A DNA stretch of 64,000 nucleotides from Psychrobacter sp. bablab_jr014 (GTDB taxonomy: Bacteria > Pseudomonadota > Gammaproteobacteria > Pseudomonadales > Moraxellaceae), in contig NZ_JACDXT010000049.1 in the NCBI RefSeq assembly GCF_016464015.1, positions 62,001-126,000 on the forward strand, read 5' to 3'. Below are positions 38,401 to 46,723 of the stretch, piece by piece. The notes under the pieces were generated by a model. That model had not been told where the DNA came from. It saw nothing but the letters and a program-made list of their open reading frames with translations, and made no database searches. Both the position numbers and the translations under genes were made by a program. Every line of letters starts with the position of its first letter. Within the stretch, counting starts at the first letter, position 1.

Positions 38401-39690
38401 AATATTGCGATTGAGCGTATCGAGCAGCAGTCTTAAATATTGGTCAATCTGCGCGGTATAAACGTGCAGTTTGTTTAAAAGTTTAATAGCATCGATGTTA
38501 ATAAATGCCAAGCGCTCGGTGTCTTTGTTGTTATTAAAACCTTTGCCACCCTCTTCTTTACTCAAAAACGCAAATGGCACAGCTTCAAAAAACTTTTGCG
38601 CATCGCCCTCTAGCAGGGTAAAAAAGGTCGTATTGCCCTTGTCTACCGCCGATTGAATCTCGTAAATGGTATCTACCTTAGTGCCAAGGGTTGCCCGCGC
38701 ATTAAAGCCTTGCGTCTTACGGTAGTCCTTATCAAAATACGGCTCGACGTCTGTTAAATCACAAGTTTTAAATGCCTGTAGCGTCTTTTGATACCCATTA
38801 AAATCAACCTCAGGCAAGTCCATCACAGGCGTGATGGGCAAGGTTAAATGCTGTAGCGCTTTTTTGGCGACATTCAGATGGTCAGCGACGGTGGTCAACT
38901 GGCGGGTATGTTGTAATAAGTCGTACACGGGGCGATTGTCGTGATACAGCTGGCTTTGAAAGGCGCGTATCTCATCGTGAATAATGCTCTCAATTACCGC
39001 ATCTTCGCGCTCACTAATCGCCATGCCGACCTGATGCCCCGTCTCGGCGCTATATTCAGACAGCCATTTTTGTGCAAGGCTATCAAGCGTATTCACAAAC
39101 AATTTGTCCAATGTGGTCAATACGAGCGCGCAGCGGCGAATGGCTTCGGTCAGTGGATAGCTCGCCGTTCTGTCGAGTAAGTAGCTGAGCAAATAGTCAT
39201 TAATGGGGTCTTTAATCAAGTCCGCCACACCCAGTCCATCTGCTTGCTGGTGTAGCCAGTCGCGGCGCTGCTGACGCATGGCATCGGTCAGTGCGGTATC
39301 AGGGCGGCTTTTCTTATTATCACTATTGTCTTTGTCGGCTTTTGTCTGCTCAGACGCAGCATCAAAAGCATACTGCGGATAAATCTGCATACGCTGCTCA
39401 GGCTGGGCAGCAAGCTTTTGCACCCATTGCAGCAGCTGATAAAAATCCACCAGCCGCGCATGAATACGCTCGCGCATCTCGGCAGCCGCAGCGCGGGTAA
39501 AGGTAGTAGCAATGATATGCTCAGGCGCGCGCTTGGCTTCGATAAGCAGGCGCAGCACGATACCCGTCAGCGTCCATGTTTTGCCCGTCCCTGCCGATGC
39601 CTCAATCAGATAGCGCCCATGCAATGGCACACGCAGCGCAGGCGGCAGCTGCTCATCAGGCGTCTTTGGGGTAACAACAGTATCGGGCAT
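35482..39690 (-). CDS. recB: Exodeoxyribonuclease V subunit RecB
   Basis: About 1402 residues. SF1A helicase with Walker A ASAGTGKT near 31-38 and helicase motifs along the first two thirds. The C-terminal nuclease domain shows GEIDLVYAHAGKYYVVDYKSN-type motif residues near 1280-1300 (Asp and the D-x-K pair). I place the start at ATG 39690 (MPDTVV) rather than extending to a TTG at 39735; the extension would add an AT-rich, hydrophobic 15-residue leader unlikely in this enzyme. A MITE lies in the gap between recC and recB, so recB may be read from an internal promoter or through the element. Confidence 0.95.
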   Translation of the reverse strand: MPDTVVTPKTPDEQLPPALRVPLHGRYLIEASAGTGKTWTLTGIVLRLLIEAKRAPEHIIATTFTRAAAAEMRERIHARLVDFYQLLQWVQKLAAQPEQRMQIYPQYAFDAASEQTKADKDNSDNKKSRPDTALTDAMRQQRRDWLHQQADGLGVADLIKDPINDYLLSYLLDRTASYPLTEAIRRCALVLTTLDKLFVNTLDSLAQKWLSEYSAETGHQVGMAISEREDAVIESIIHDEIRAFQSQLYHDNRPVYDLLQHTRQLTTVADHLNVAKKALQHLTLPITPVMDLPEVDFNGYQKTLQAFKTCDLTDVEPYFDKDYRKTQGFNARATLGTKVDTIYEIQSAVDKGNTTFFTLLEGDAQKFFEAVPFAFLSKEEGGKGFNNNKDTERLAFINIDAIKLLNKLHVYTAQIDQYLRLLLDTLNRNIALRVRERLPMLLEAAGETTFGLQMLRLNQALAGIEGARLARYIRHHYPVALIDESQDINTEQAKMIERIYMPDSALPEHLDVQGRRNFLLLVGDPKQAIYGFRGGDVANYNQIKTKFAPAHRMSLDINRRSNAQMIESLNHWFGQPSAEPTTAPNTLAALGHNIEYQYITAANPESNASWHQPDAVVSESLRGMTSTEAVTILHVPHNDEDNDSHDYASLTAHHIAALLASNPQLKGRALRPSDIAVLGRAKKDLQAVEKVLHDLGVDALVTTEDSVFSTVIAEDILVLLEALLRPQRRDIINRLLTSHFYQLSLKQAQALIDSGDETATTDGDSDLKAYYQKLQSDLKRAAIYWQHSGVLSALHYILGRNALMALQAPETQAKSLWTALAGTTEGTRHLMDLRHIMDILAQYAMHLGEYELLQWYKKQMSQGGVPDWAKQQPLPTASGVQLMTMHKSKGLEFPVVYALGLDKSIYRNTKKNTHALYLYDHDISVNQTDYQDQPHTERRLSASKHKYQAITGAMGQENYFSDVEAKEAMDEMRRLTYVAMTRASEQLFVVITDAKTKHGLDDKPLRTWLDCLDTPEHTLPERLTPYIGWLSHDVLKDAIDTVLQSSQALMPASDSEPNPAQEAQYIDYRAAEAQRQQHYFQGWTKTSFTALARQLTEQSHDLAVFDDAIEDDLVSSPMRVNESKQAGAAEDIRFSFVKGANAGTFLHQVLEKIDFDQPQTWSAVIDQGIRQYQLPNQYLSTPQTTPRQSNEGTSATDDAPLSPQHISLKDWLASILDAPLLASGQPLHAIAPHQRMAELGFNMGLAASFNTEQLNEIFAAHLPNDPDKHINLSAAPIAHIYRYLRGEIDLVYAHAGKYYVVDYKSNYLGANDASYEPEQLKIAMSHAGYWLQAAIYQVALHRLLKLRISDYQGNEAQYLGAVEYLFLRGIGQGAQAGYGRITWDIPVALVLALDAFFGLPNR

Positions 39691-39759
39691 AAGGTATCGC
39701 TTTTTTAATAAAAATAAGAACAAACACAACAGCAAACAGTGCGTATAAAACTTTAAAAG

Positions 39760-39934
39760 TTAGGGCGTGTCTTCGTTTCAAAAATGGTGATAAAAATGAG
39801 ATAAATTGCGGTCAAACAAGGAAAATAGCGCCGTTAATATCGAGATATTGATAAGCTATTTGACGATGTTTGGCAAAATTTAGCCATTTTTAGCCCATTT
39901 AGTGATTAACATTTGAATGAAAGACATGCCCTAA
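39760..39934. mobile_element. MITE-like element between recC and recB
   Basis: About 175 bp, non-coding, bounded by imperfect 23-bp terminal inverted repeats (19 of 23 match): the left end begins TTAGGGCGTGTCTTC, the right end ends GACATGCCCTAA. A TA on both sides of the GGGC/GCCC ends is what a TA target duplication would leave, as in IS630/Tc1-mariner-type elements; that family assignment is inference. The interior shows further imperfect complementarity. The right end overlaps the last codons of recC and provides its TAG stop. A short vestigial copy is at 31420-31471. Confidence 0.75.
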
Positions 39935-42900
39935 GACAAGGGCGTTAAACGACGGTACATGGGGGCAAAAAGCGGCTCTGCCAATGTTAACAGTGCGTCT
40001 TTTAATGCCGCAAATGGCGAGGTGTCTTGGAGTACATATTGCCATAAAGGATGCCATGCGCAGTCGTCATATTCGGCAGGATTGCTGTCACTGCCCCAAC
40101 TGTCCGTGCCCAGCCATTTTTTAAAGTCGGCGGATTTGGGCTGATAATCGCCCATTATCTCATCCGCGCTCTTGTCAATATAGGTCAGCGCATCACGCGG
40201 CATCAGGACAATCGGCAGCTGCGCGGTCATTTGCGCAAAGTGTAGCCATTTTAACAACTCGGCGCGTGCTTCCTCCGACTCAATCGGCGGCAACACAAAA
40301 TTGGTCGCCTTTTTAAATTTAGTAAATGCTTCTGTGCCTTTATGAAAGCACCAAATACTTTTACCATCTTCTACCGCTACTTGCGCGGCGCTGGTTTGTC
40401 TTGCGACTTGCCAATACAGATGCATCAGCCAAAGCCACAGCAGATGCGGCGCGCGAGCGGTATTGGGTAGGACTTTTAGCCATAATTTGGGAGGATTATG
40501 AATAGTGTCATCGGTGCTGCCTGATGGAATATCGCCTTTTAGCGCGATGCGTGTATTGTTGTCGTTTAAGACAATAATTTGCTCTGAGCAGGGCGTGAGC
40601 CATGTGGGTGCTTTTGTTTGTATTTCTAATTTGCTTAGGCTATTCTGTTGTGTGGGTATGTGGATACCTGCCTCAAGCAGCGCTTGGTAAAAATTTTGAC
40701 ATTGGCGTTTGATACGCTGCTGCTGATAGTCAAGGCTAGAATAGCGCGCCACGCCCGCAGGCATGATGGCATCGTACAATAGCGGCTGAATGCTGGAGAC
40801 ATCCTGAGCACTGCTGGCTTCGGATAAGAGCAGCTGCTGATTGATCTGATAGGCGTGCAGCGGTGATAGCGACAAATGCTCTTGGGTCGCGCCCTCGGCG
40901 ACAGACTCGACGATATGGATATTTTGCGCTTTTAAGAAGTGCTTCATCGGGTGGCGCACTTGGCGATACAGGTGCGCCATATCGGTAGGCGCTGGGCTGT
41001 GTGGCAGTGTTTGTGCCATTGGCGCGGCGCTAGATAATGCCTGCGCAAGCGTTTGATAGTCGCTTGGGGTCAGTAGGCTGATGTTTTGCCAGCCACCCTT
41101 TGCGCTATGGTGCAGACGGTCAAACACCTCACGCCATACAGGCGCAGGGGCAACGCTGCGCTGCTGTGCGCGCTTTTCTTTACGCATGGCCTCGTGCAGC
41201 ATCGGCACAATCGTGTCATCTTGCGGCGTTTCTGTCCCAGATTCCGTAGCATCATCAATAAAGATACGTGCATCAAAGGGCAACGCGGGGTGCTCAGTGA
41301 CCAGCCAAGACTCAATCAATTTGGGCATTTGCCGTTGCAATTTAACTTGTAAAGCCGTGTCGTTATTGTCTTTTGCTTCGGCAAGCGGCTGCCATTGCCA
41401 CTGCACCTCCCCTTGCAAAAACTGTAGCAGCTCGCTGACAGGGTTGGCGGGCAGGTGCTCATGATTGTCGGTTAGGCGCTGACCGTTGTAAAAAATCCAG
41501 CACGCACTACGCGCACACAAAAGCGCGTCCAAAAATGCGCCATTGTCATCGTCTTCGCTAAAGCGGTCGCCGCGCTCGGCAAGACCTGCTTTCATCAAGT
41601 CATAGCGGTTGTCACGGTCGCGGTTCGGAAATTCGGACAGGTCCATATTGAGCATCACCACCAGCCCAAAGGGGACGTTTCTGAGCGCACCAAAGCGCCC
41701 AAAGGTAATCACCCCTGTCGGCTCGGCACTGACCTGCTGGCTCTCGAGCGCCGACTCAATGCTATCCAGCATAAAGCTGAGCTTTAGCGGCAAGCTGCTC
41801 ACCTGTGATAGGCGCGCCTCCACTTCGCTGGCATTGCTGTCCTGCTGCGGCGCGTGACCGTGATAGCGCTGGTAATGGCGGTTGGCGCGCAAGCTGCTCT
41901 TAAAGCTATTCATCGCATTAAAAATCGCCCGCATGGCGCGCGTCTGATCCAGCTCGCCAAAATACGGATGAATGATGTCATTTTCAATATTGTTAAGCCA
42001 CTCTTCGGCGCGGTGTCTTACCTCATGGCTGTAGCGGCATTTTTCCAAACCCTGATGCACGCGGCACAGCGCTTCGATAATGGGCGCATCACTAAGGCTA
42101 ATCGCAGGCGCAGGTACAGTCTTTTCGGGCAGTACACCCGCTTGCCAATCATTTGGGTATAAGCAATCACTCATCGGTGCATCAGGCATAATCAGCCCAA
42201 GCGTGAGCTTATCGAGCGTATAGCTAAAGCTAAAACGGTAGTCATAATCTTGCGGGCTAAGGCTTGCCTGCAAATGCGCCTCATCAAAACCGCGCACAAA
42301 ACCTGACGCCAATAAAAGCTCACAACCACGGCTCATCTGCTCGTGTGTCAGTCCGAGGCTCTCATATAGCGGCGGCAGCATCAGCCAATCAAGCACCGTC
42401 GCCGCCTCAAAACGCGCCGCATTGCCATCCAGCAGCTTATAAAAGCCGCTGATGGCTTCCCACAGCTGACGAATCGACTTATCGACCACACCCGTAATTT
42501 TGGCGGGTAGATGCAAACCGTCTTGCCCTACGCCCGCGACAAACACCGAATTAATCAAATCGTGATGGCGCTCGACATCAGGCAACAACACCACAATGTC
42601 GGATAAGTGACGCGTGCTGCCATCAGGATTGGTGTCGTTTAGCCAATGTCCAATCATCCCGCGCAGTACCTCAAGCTGACGCTGTAAATTGTGGCAAGAA
42701 TGAATGCTTAGGCTATTATCATAATGCGCCAGCCGCCACGGACGCGCCTGCTGATAATGCTTGTTGCTGAGGTCGCTATACCACGCATCGTCCTGTACAT
42801 TTGTGCCTGCTGTGTCCAAATCCAGCGCCATCTGCTCACCGAGTGCCGCACTCAGGCGCCCGCGCGTGGTCTGCTGCGTGGACGCCTCATCGAGCATCAA

Positions 42901-44097
42901 GATGTCTTGTTGCAAATGCGCCAATAAAGTTTGCGGCTCATCAAACGCGTCTTGAAGTGCCTGCGCATCATTTTCACTCTCGCCCTCTAGCGCCTCAAAG
43001 CGGTCTTGCCATTCAAGTTGAAACGCCTCTTGATAAGCATTGCCCGACAAACTTGCCAGCATGGCAAAGGTCTCGCGTGACTGCTTGCCCAGTCGCGACA
43101 GCAAGGTATGCCCATAATCGCGTAAAAACACACTGTTTGGATTAATCACCTGCTGGCGCTGTAGCCACTGCTTATCGACGATATCTGCCCAAAACAGCTG
43201 GCTCGGATTGTAGTGCAATAAAGTGATGTCCATATACAACGAGAGCCGCTGCAAAAAGTCCAGTTCTGCTTGCGGCAGCTGCTGAATGGTAAAAATATGC
43301 AGCTTGTCAGGTAAGGCATTTGCTAAGGAAAGCCCAGCACTATCGTCTTGCCAATGCTGCTCAAGCACCGACCAAAAACGCGTCTCAATCGCTGCCCGAT
43401 GCTCGTAGACCGCCGCAAACAGCAGCCGCCACAAATGCCGCTGCGCCAGCTCCAAGCTGGTATAATGCGCAACCAACCATTCAGGCGTGTCGCCCGCCTC
43501 GGGGTCAAACTTTTTGCTAAAGGCGTCTTTTTCGGCAATCATAGCCGCAACATCGACCGCCTCATCATCGCCCCAACGGGCGAGCCAACCTTGTCTATGG
43601 GTCAAATAGCGCGAAAACACGCGCGCAAAATCGGTCGCCAATGACCACAGGCGCGCGTCTTGTTGACTGCGGTCGGTATTATTACCAATCAGCCCTGACA
43701 ATAGCGCATATAGCGGGTGCTTATCATCGGCCAAAATCTGCTGCTGATAATAAGAAAAATAACCAAACAAGCGCCACTGCATCACCGCCCCTGTCAATAC
43801 AGGCACTTCGGGGACGGCCATCATCTCAGACTCACGCCCTGACGCCGCAAGCCACGTATTGTAACGCCCGAGCACCTGCTGCATCAGTGACCATTGATAC
43901 TGTCCCCAAAACTGCGTGGTCAATAAGGTGCTGATGCCCGCCTGACTGGCAATCGACTTATCGAGCCAGTCGCCGAGCACCATCGAGGGCACAATCACCA
44001 CAAATTTATCAAAAATAGATTGCGTTTTAGACTGATACGCGGCGAGTAGCTGCGCTACCAGACGCTCCGTGCGATGCGACTGCACAATAGTAAACAT
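39931..44097 (-). CDS. recC: Exodeoxyribonuclease V subunit RecC
   Basis: 1388 residues, the Chi-recognising scaffold subunit; somewhat longer than E. coli RecC (about 1120). Recognisable landmarks include the inactive-helicase segment YDNSLSIHSCHNLQRQLEVL (about residue 460), LLPDVERH and GVITFGRFGALRNVPFG (about 810). First gene of recC-recB-recD. The stop TAG lies in the terminal repeat of the adjacent MITE, so the last residues (TPLS) may differ from the ancestral end. It contains two copies of the AATAGCCTAAG word. Confidence 0.95.
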   Translation of the reverse strand: MFTIVQSHRTERLVAQLLAAYQSKTQSIFDKFVVIVPSMVLGDWLDKSIASQAGISTLLTTQFWGQYQWSLMQQVLGRYNTWLAASGRESEMMAVPEVPVLTGAVMQWRLFGYFSYYQQQILADDKHPLYALLSGLIGNNTDRSQQDARLWSLATDFARVFSRYLTHRQGWLARWGDDEAVDVAAMIAEKDAFSKKFDPEAGDTPEWLVAHYTSLELAQRHLWRLLFAAVYEHRAAIETRFWSVLEQHWQDDSAGLSLANALPDKLHIFTIQQLPQAELDFLQRLSLYMDITLLHYNPSQLFWADIVDKQWLQRQQVINPNSVFLRDYGHTLLSRLGKQSRETFAMLASLSGNAYQEAFQLEWQDRFEALEGESENDAQALQDAFDEPQTLLAHLQQDILMLDEASTQQTTRGRLSAALGEQMALDLDTAGTNVQDDAWYSDLSNKHYQQARPWRLAHYDNSLSIHSCHNLQRQLEVLRGMIGHWLNDTNPDGSTRHLSDIVVLLPDVERHHDLINSVFVAGVGQDGLHLPAKITGVVDKSIRQLWEAISGFYKLLDGNAARFEAATVLDWLMLPPLYESLGLTHEQMSRGCELLLASGFVRGFDEAHLQASLSPQDYDYRFSFSYTLDKLTLGLIMPDAPMSDCLYPNDWQAGVLPEKTVPAPAISLSDAPIIEALCRVHQGLEKCRYSHEVRHRAEEWLNNIENDIIHPYFGELDQTRAMRAIFNAMNSFKSSLRANRHYQRYHGHAPQQDSNASEVEARLSQVSSLPLKLSFMLDSIESALESQQVSAEPTGVITFGRFGALRNVPFGLVVMLNMDLSEFPNRDRDNRYDLMKAGLAERGDRFSEDDDNGAFLDALLCARSACWIFYNGQRLTDNHEHLPANPVSELLQFLQGEVQWQWQPLAEAKDNNDTALQVKLQRQMPKLIESWLVTEHPALPFDARIFIDDATESGTETPQDDTIVPMLHEAMRKEKRAQQRSVAPAPVWREVFDRLHHSAKGGWQNISLLTPSDYQTLAQALSSAAPMAQTLPHSPAPTDMAHLYRQVRHPMKHFLKAQNIHIVESVAEGATQEHLSLSPLHAYQINQQLLLSEASSAQDVSSIQPLLYDAIMPAGVARYSSLDYQQQRIKRQCQNFYQALLEAGIHIPTQQNSLSKLEIQTKAPTWLTPCSEQIIVLNDNNTRIALKGDIPSGSTDDTIHNPPKLWLKVLPNTARAPHLLWLWLMHLYWQVARQTSAAQVAVEDGKSIWCFHKGTEAFTKFKKATNFVLPPIESEEARAELLKWLHFAQMTAQLPIVLMPRDALTYIDKSADEIMGDYQPKSADFKKWLGTDSWGSDSNPAEYDDCAWHPLWQYVLQDTSPFAALKDALLTLAEPLFAPMYRRLTPLS
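40634..40644 (-). repeat. AATAGCCTAAG word, copy in recC
   Basis: Coding-strand AATAGCCTAAGCAAA, giving Asn-Ser-Leu-Ser-Lys (QQNSLSKLEIQ) near residue 1155. It resembles the RecD copies in its downstream AT-rich stretch. Confidence 0.7.
42707..42717 (-). repeat. AATAGCCTAAG word, second copy in recC
   Basis: Coding-strand AATAGCCTAAG giving Asn-Ser-Leu-Ser within YDNSLSIHSCH. Ser-Leu-Ser is a native RecC motif here, so only the codon choice links this copy to the others. Confidence 0.6.
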
Positions 44098-44556
44098 AAA
44101 TTCTCTTTTCTTGATATCAATTCGGGTGCGTTTTTACTGATCACCACAAAAAACTTAATACTATCAATTCTAATTGATTGATAGCGTTCTAAATGTCAAA
44201 TTAGCGGTATAACTTTAAATATTTCTTAGCAAACTTTTGCTTTTAAAAACTCCTACTGTTTAAGAGTCGAAAAGTATGTGGCGTCTAAGGAACCTTACTG
44301 TTGTACTTTCATTACACTTCATTCACATAACTCTCGGGTCATTTTTTAGAAGAGATAATACAACCTGATATAATACGTCATAAACGCAGATGACGGACGC
44401 AGTAAACGTCTAGTGTGCCACTGATTGAATATATTAACTACTTATGAAAACACGTATGCTGTTTTATACGACAGCTAGTGTCGTCAAGTATTTTTTGCGT
44501 AAAGTAGCGCATCACTCATTTTGTTGTTTTATCTGATTACGAAGGGAGTTGACGCA
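44098..44556. other. Intergenic region between divergent recC and a hypothetical gene
   Basis: About 459 bp, AT-rich, probably with promoters for both directions. Notable are the palindrome ATCAATT-CT-AATTGAT at 44163-44178, partly overlapping a CTATCAAT/ATTGATAG repeat, and the small hairpin ACGACA-GCTAG-TGTCGT at 44468-44484. No gene was recognised. Confidence 0.45.
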
Positions 44557-45051
44557 ATGCCTTATCGACCTATTGATGCTGTCTTTGTTCATCCAGAACA
44601 GCGCTGCTATATTATTTATGATCGCGGGACACTGTGGCAATTACCTCGCATGAAAATAGACAATAGCTCATGGATTAGACGCAAGCCCTATACAGGAAAA
44701 ACCACCGAACTTTATCTTAGTCGCAACCAACGCATCAAAGACCCCGTACTAGCCCATCGTCTTCGTACTCTAAATTTGCCCGCCTCGGTACGTGGCATTA
44801 CTTTGTCACGTTTTGAATACTGGTGGGAGACACATGGCTTTGAGTGGAGCAAACAAGTTGTCATGGCAGGCGCATCGCCATTAGCAGTGCATGAAAGTCA
44901 CGAGGCGCTTGCCAGCCTTACAAAAAACAACGCTGAACCCAAGCAAGATATGGCAACATCAGCAGATACACTCGGCCTTTCTGTAAACCAGACGAGTAAA
45001 GACATATTCGAAGACATGCTGGCTGACCTTAAAAAAGATTTATTCCATTAA
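44557..45051 (+). CDS. Conserved hypothetical soluble protein
   Basis: 164 residues starting MPYRPIDAVFVHPEQ. The ATG at 44557 has AAGGGAG nine bases upstream; a longer frame begins with a TTG and has no ribosome binding site. The N-terminal half (QRCYIIYDRGTLWQLPRM, then KTTELYLSRNQRI) looks like a compact domain; the C-terminal third is acidic and low complexity. No family recognised. It precedes the ModA-like gene on the same strand by 99 bp. Confidence 0.72.
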   Translation: MPYRPIDAVFVHPEQRCYIIYDRGTLWQLPRMKIDNSSWIRRKPYTGKTTELYLSRNQRIKDPVLAHRLRTLNLPASVRGITLSRFEYWWETHGFEWSKQVVMAGASPLAVHESHEALASLTKNNAEPKQDMATSADTLGLSVNQTSKDIFEDMLADLKKDLFH

Positions 45052-45150
45052 CACAAGTTTTTTGTCATTGATATGTCTTATTTACAATAAGTGTGATGGG
45101 TCATAATCGCCCAAAATATGGCTACTTTTTGGATAAGATGATAACTAACT

Positions 45151-46020
45151 ATGATGAAAGACTACAAGATACTCATGATAGGTATTTTATTACTGATACT
45201 TATTGTTCTTATCCTACTGTGTGCTTGGTTATGGAGTCATAATCGCAAATATATCAATCCTGTACCAGTTATCGCTGATACCAGTAGTAATGAGCTGTCT
45301 GCTAAGGATAGCGAGGCGATATACAATGCTAGCGTACATATCCAGGCAGATAAAGCACTAGAGCGCATACTAAATGACTTGATTGTGCGCTTTGAATCGC
45401 GTTATCCAAGCATACAAGTCACCGTCGACTATATGACCAAGGCGGCGCTTTTTAGCGTGCAAACCAATGATGCAGATAGTAAAGACTATTTGGTTGATAC
45501 TGATATTATCATGACAAATAATTCCTTAGCCGAAGTACAAATTGAGCATCTGCAAAACATCGTCAACCAAGCGCAGGACCAACGCAATCAATATACACAA
45601 CATCAAAACCCTGACCTAACGACACCTGAAGCGGTAGAAGAAACAGACGCACCTACCGATACTGAAGTCAGCCAAGCGGAAAAACCACAGGCTGACAGTG
45701 CAGACACCAACACACAAGAGCAGACCACCACCACGGATAAGAACAACAGTGAGGCGCGCAAACTGTCCGCCTTTAGCTATGCGCTCAGAAAAAAGCAATC
45801 TGAGCAAATGCTTCAAGGTATCGTGCTGACCAATAATCCTGCGGCGGTCAGCTTCCGTAACTATGTGCTGTCCAGCGCGGGACAGGATATTTTGGGACGC
45901 TACGACTACGGACATATTGACGGCTATCAAAAAAATATTGATGAGCTGTTTAACCCAACGGTTGCAGAGAATAAAGAACCAACGGTTGATGTCGCGGATG
46001 CGTTAAAAGATGGGAATTAG
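45151..46020 (+). CDS. Membrane-anchored protein with ModA-like binding-protein remnants
   Basis: 289 residues. An uncleaved N-terminal membrane helix (about 5-27) is followed by a segment like the first lobe of a ModA-type binding protein (SVHIQADKALERILNDLIVRFESRYPSIQVTVDY). A long acidic Thr/Asp/Glu/Gln-rich spacer runs over about 140-210, and the end resembles the ModA C-lobe (NNPAAVSFRNYVLSSAGQDILGRYDYG). The central domain of a true binding protein is missing. No permease or ATPase genes adjoin, so it is probably not an active importer component. A strong terminator follows. Confidence 0.62.
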   Translation: MMKDYKILMIGILLLILIVLILLCAWLWSHNRKYINPVPVIADTSSNELSAKDSEAIYNASVHIQADKALERILNDLIVRFESRYPSIQVTVDYMTKAALFSVQTNDADSKDYLVDTDIIMTNNSLAEVQIEHLQNIVNQAQDQRNQYTQHQNPDLTTPEAVEETDAPTDTEVSQAEKPQADSADTNTQEQTTTTDKNNSEARKLSAFSYALRKKQSEQMLQGIVLTNNPAAVSFRNYVLSSAGQDILGRYDYGHIDGYQKNIDELFNPTVAENKEPTVDVADALKDGN

Positions 46021-46128
46021 TCATTCAAATATTTTGTCGTGATATCTAAAGACAGTTTAAGCCATTGTCATTTCAAGAGATTCACTTCATGCATACATTT
46101 CATTGTTAAATAAAGATTGTTAAATAAA

Positions 46129-46167
46129 AACCCCTATTGCCATCCTCAGCAATAGGGGTTATCTTTT
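46129..46167. terminator. Rho-independent terminator
   Basis: AACCCCTATTGC at 46129-46140 and its complement at 46149-46160 around an 8-nt loop, then ATCTTTTT. It closes the plus-strand pair at 44557-46020 and may also act against the convergent BCCP-like gene. Confidence 0.9.
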
Positions 46168-46250
46168 TATTAAGGTGACCGTCTCACTTGTCCGAATGCT
46201 GCTTGCATTGTCTGGTCTGAGGGTGTCGCCTTTTTTATTTCGGCTGACTT

Positions 46251-46676
46251 TTACTGAATGTTAAACACTCCCTGCCCGTACGCCACACCTTGACCATGTT
46301 CAACCAAAACGTCACTGACGATGCCGTCATGTTCGCTGACCACAGGCAGCAGGCGGGTCAGCTCTTCGATGTAGCAGACCGTTTGTCCTTGCTCAATGGT
46401 GTCGCCAACTTTCACGAGATTTTCCGTCGCGCCGTCTTTACTCAAGTGGACGATACCGACATACGGCGCGCAGATTTGCTTGCCGCTGGTACTATTACTG
46501 TTGCTGTCGTCGTTGTCTTGCGACTTTACTGGACTGTCAGCTACGCACTCTGCTGGGCTGGTTGCTTTGCTTGTATTCACCACTTTAATCGACTGCGCGC
46601 CATCGACAATCGTGACCTCGTGCAGTTGACTGCGCTCGACCATGTCGACCACGCGCTTTACTTGTTCTGTATCCAT
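46251..46676 (-). CDS. BCCP-like protein lacking the biotinyl lysine
   Basis: 141 residues. An AccB-type N-terminal helix (KRVVDMVERSQLHEVTIVDGAQ) is followed by a flexible Ser/Asn/Asp linker and a biotinyl/lipoyl domain (ICAPYVGIVHL ... VGDTIEQGQTVCYIE). Where BCCPs have EAMKM the sequence reads EELTR at residues 104-108, so the modified Lys is replaced by Thr107 and biotin cannot be attached. The ATG at 46676 has AGGAG 7 nt upstream; an earlier in-frame start is less likely. Last gene of the 5-oxoproline operon, which also encodes an intact BCCP (51825-52331). It may be a structural subunit. Confidence 0.87.
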   Translation of the reverse strand: MDTEQVKRVVDMVERSQLHEVTIVDGAQSIKVVNTSKATSPAECVADSPVKSQDNDDSNSNSTSGKQICAPYVGIVHLSKDGATENLVKVGDTIEQGQTVCYIEELTRLLPVVSEHDGIVSDVLVEHGQGVAYGQGVFNIQ

Positions 46677-46723
46677 CTTAGACTCCTGTTGTCTTTCTTT
46701 ATCGCTTTTATTCCTCATTAAGC

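Noticed and set aside
39691..39735. Upstream TTG extension of recB
   Set aside because: It is AT-rich, hydrophobic and unlike any RecB N-terminus; ATG at 39690 fits the family.
44163..44178. ATCAATT-CT-AATTGAT palindrome upstream of recC
   Set aside because: Short and AT-only in an AT-rich gap; chance is likely and no partner site was seen.
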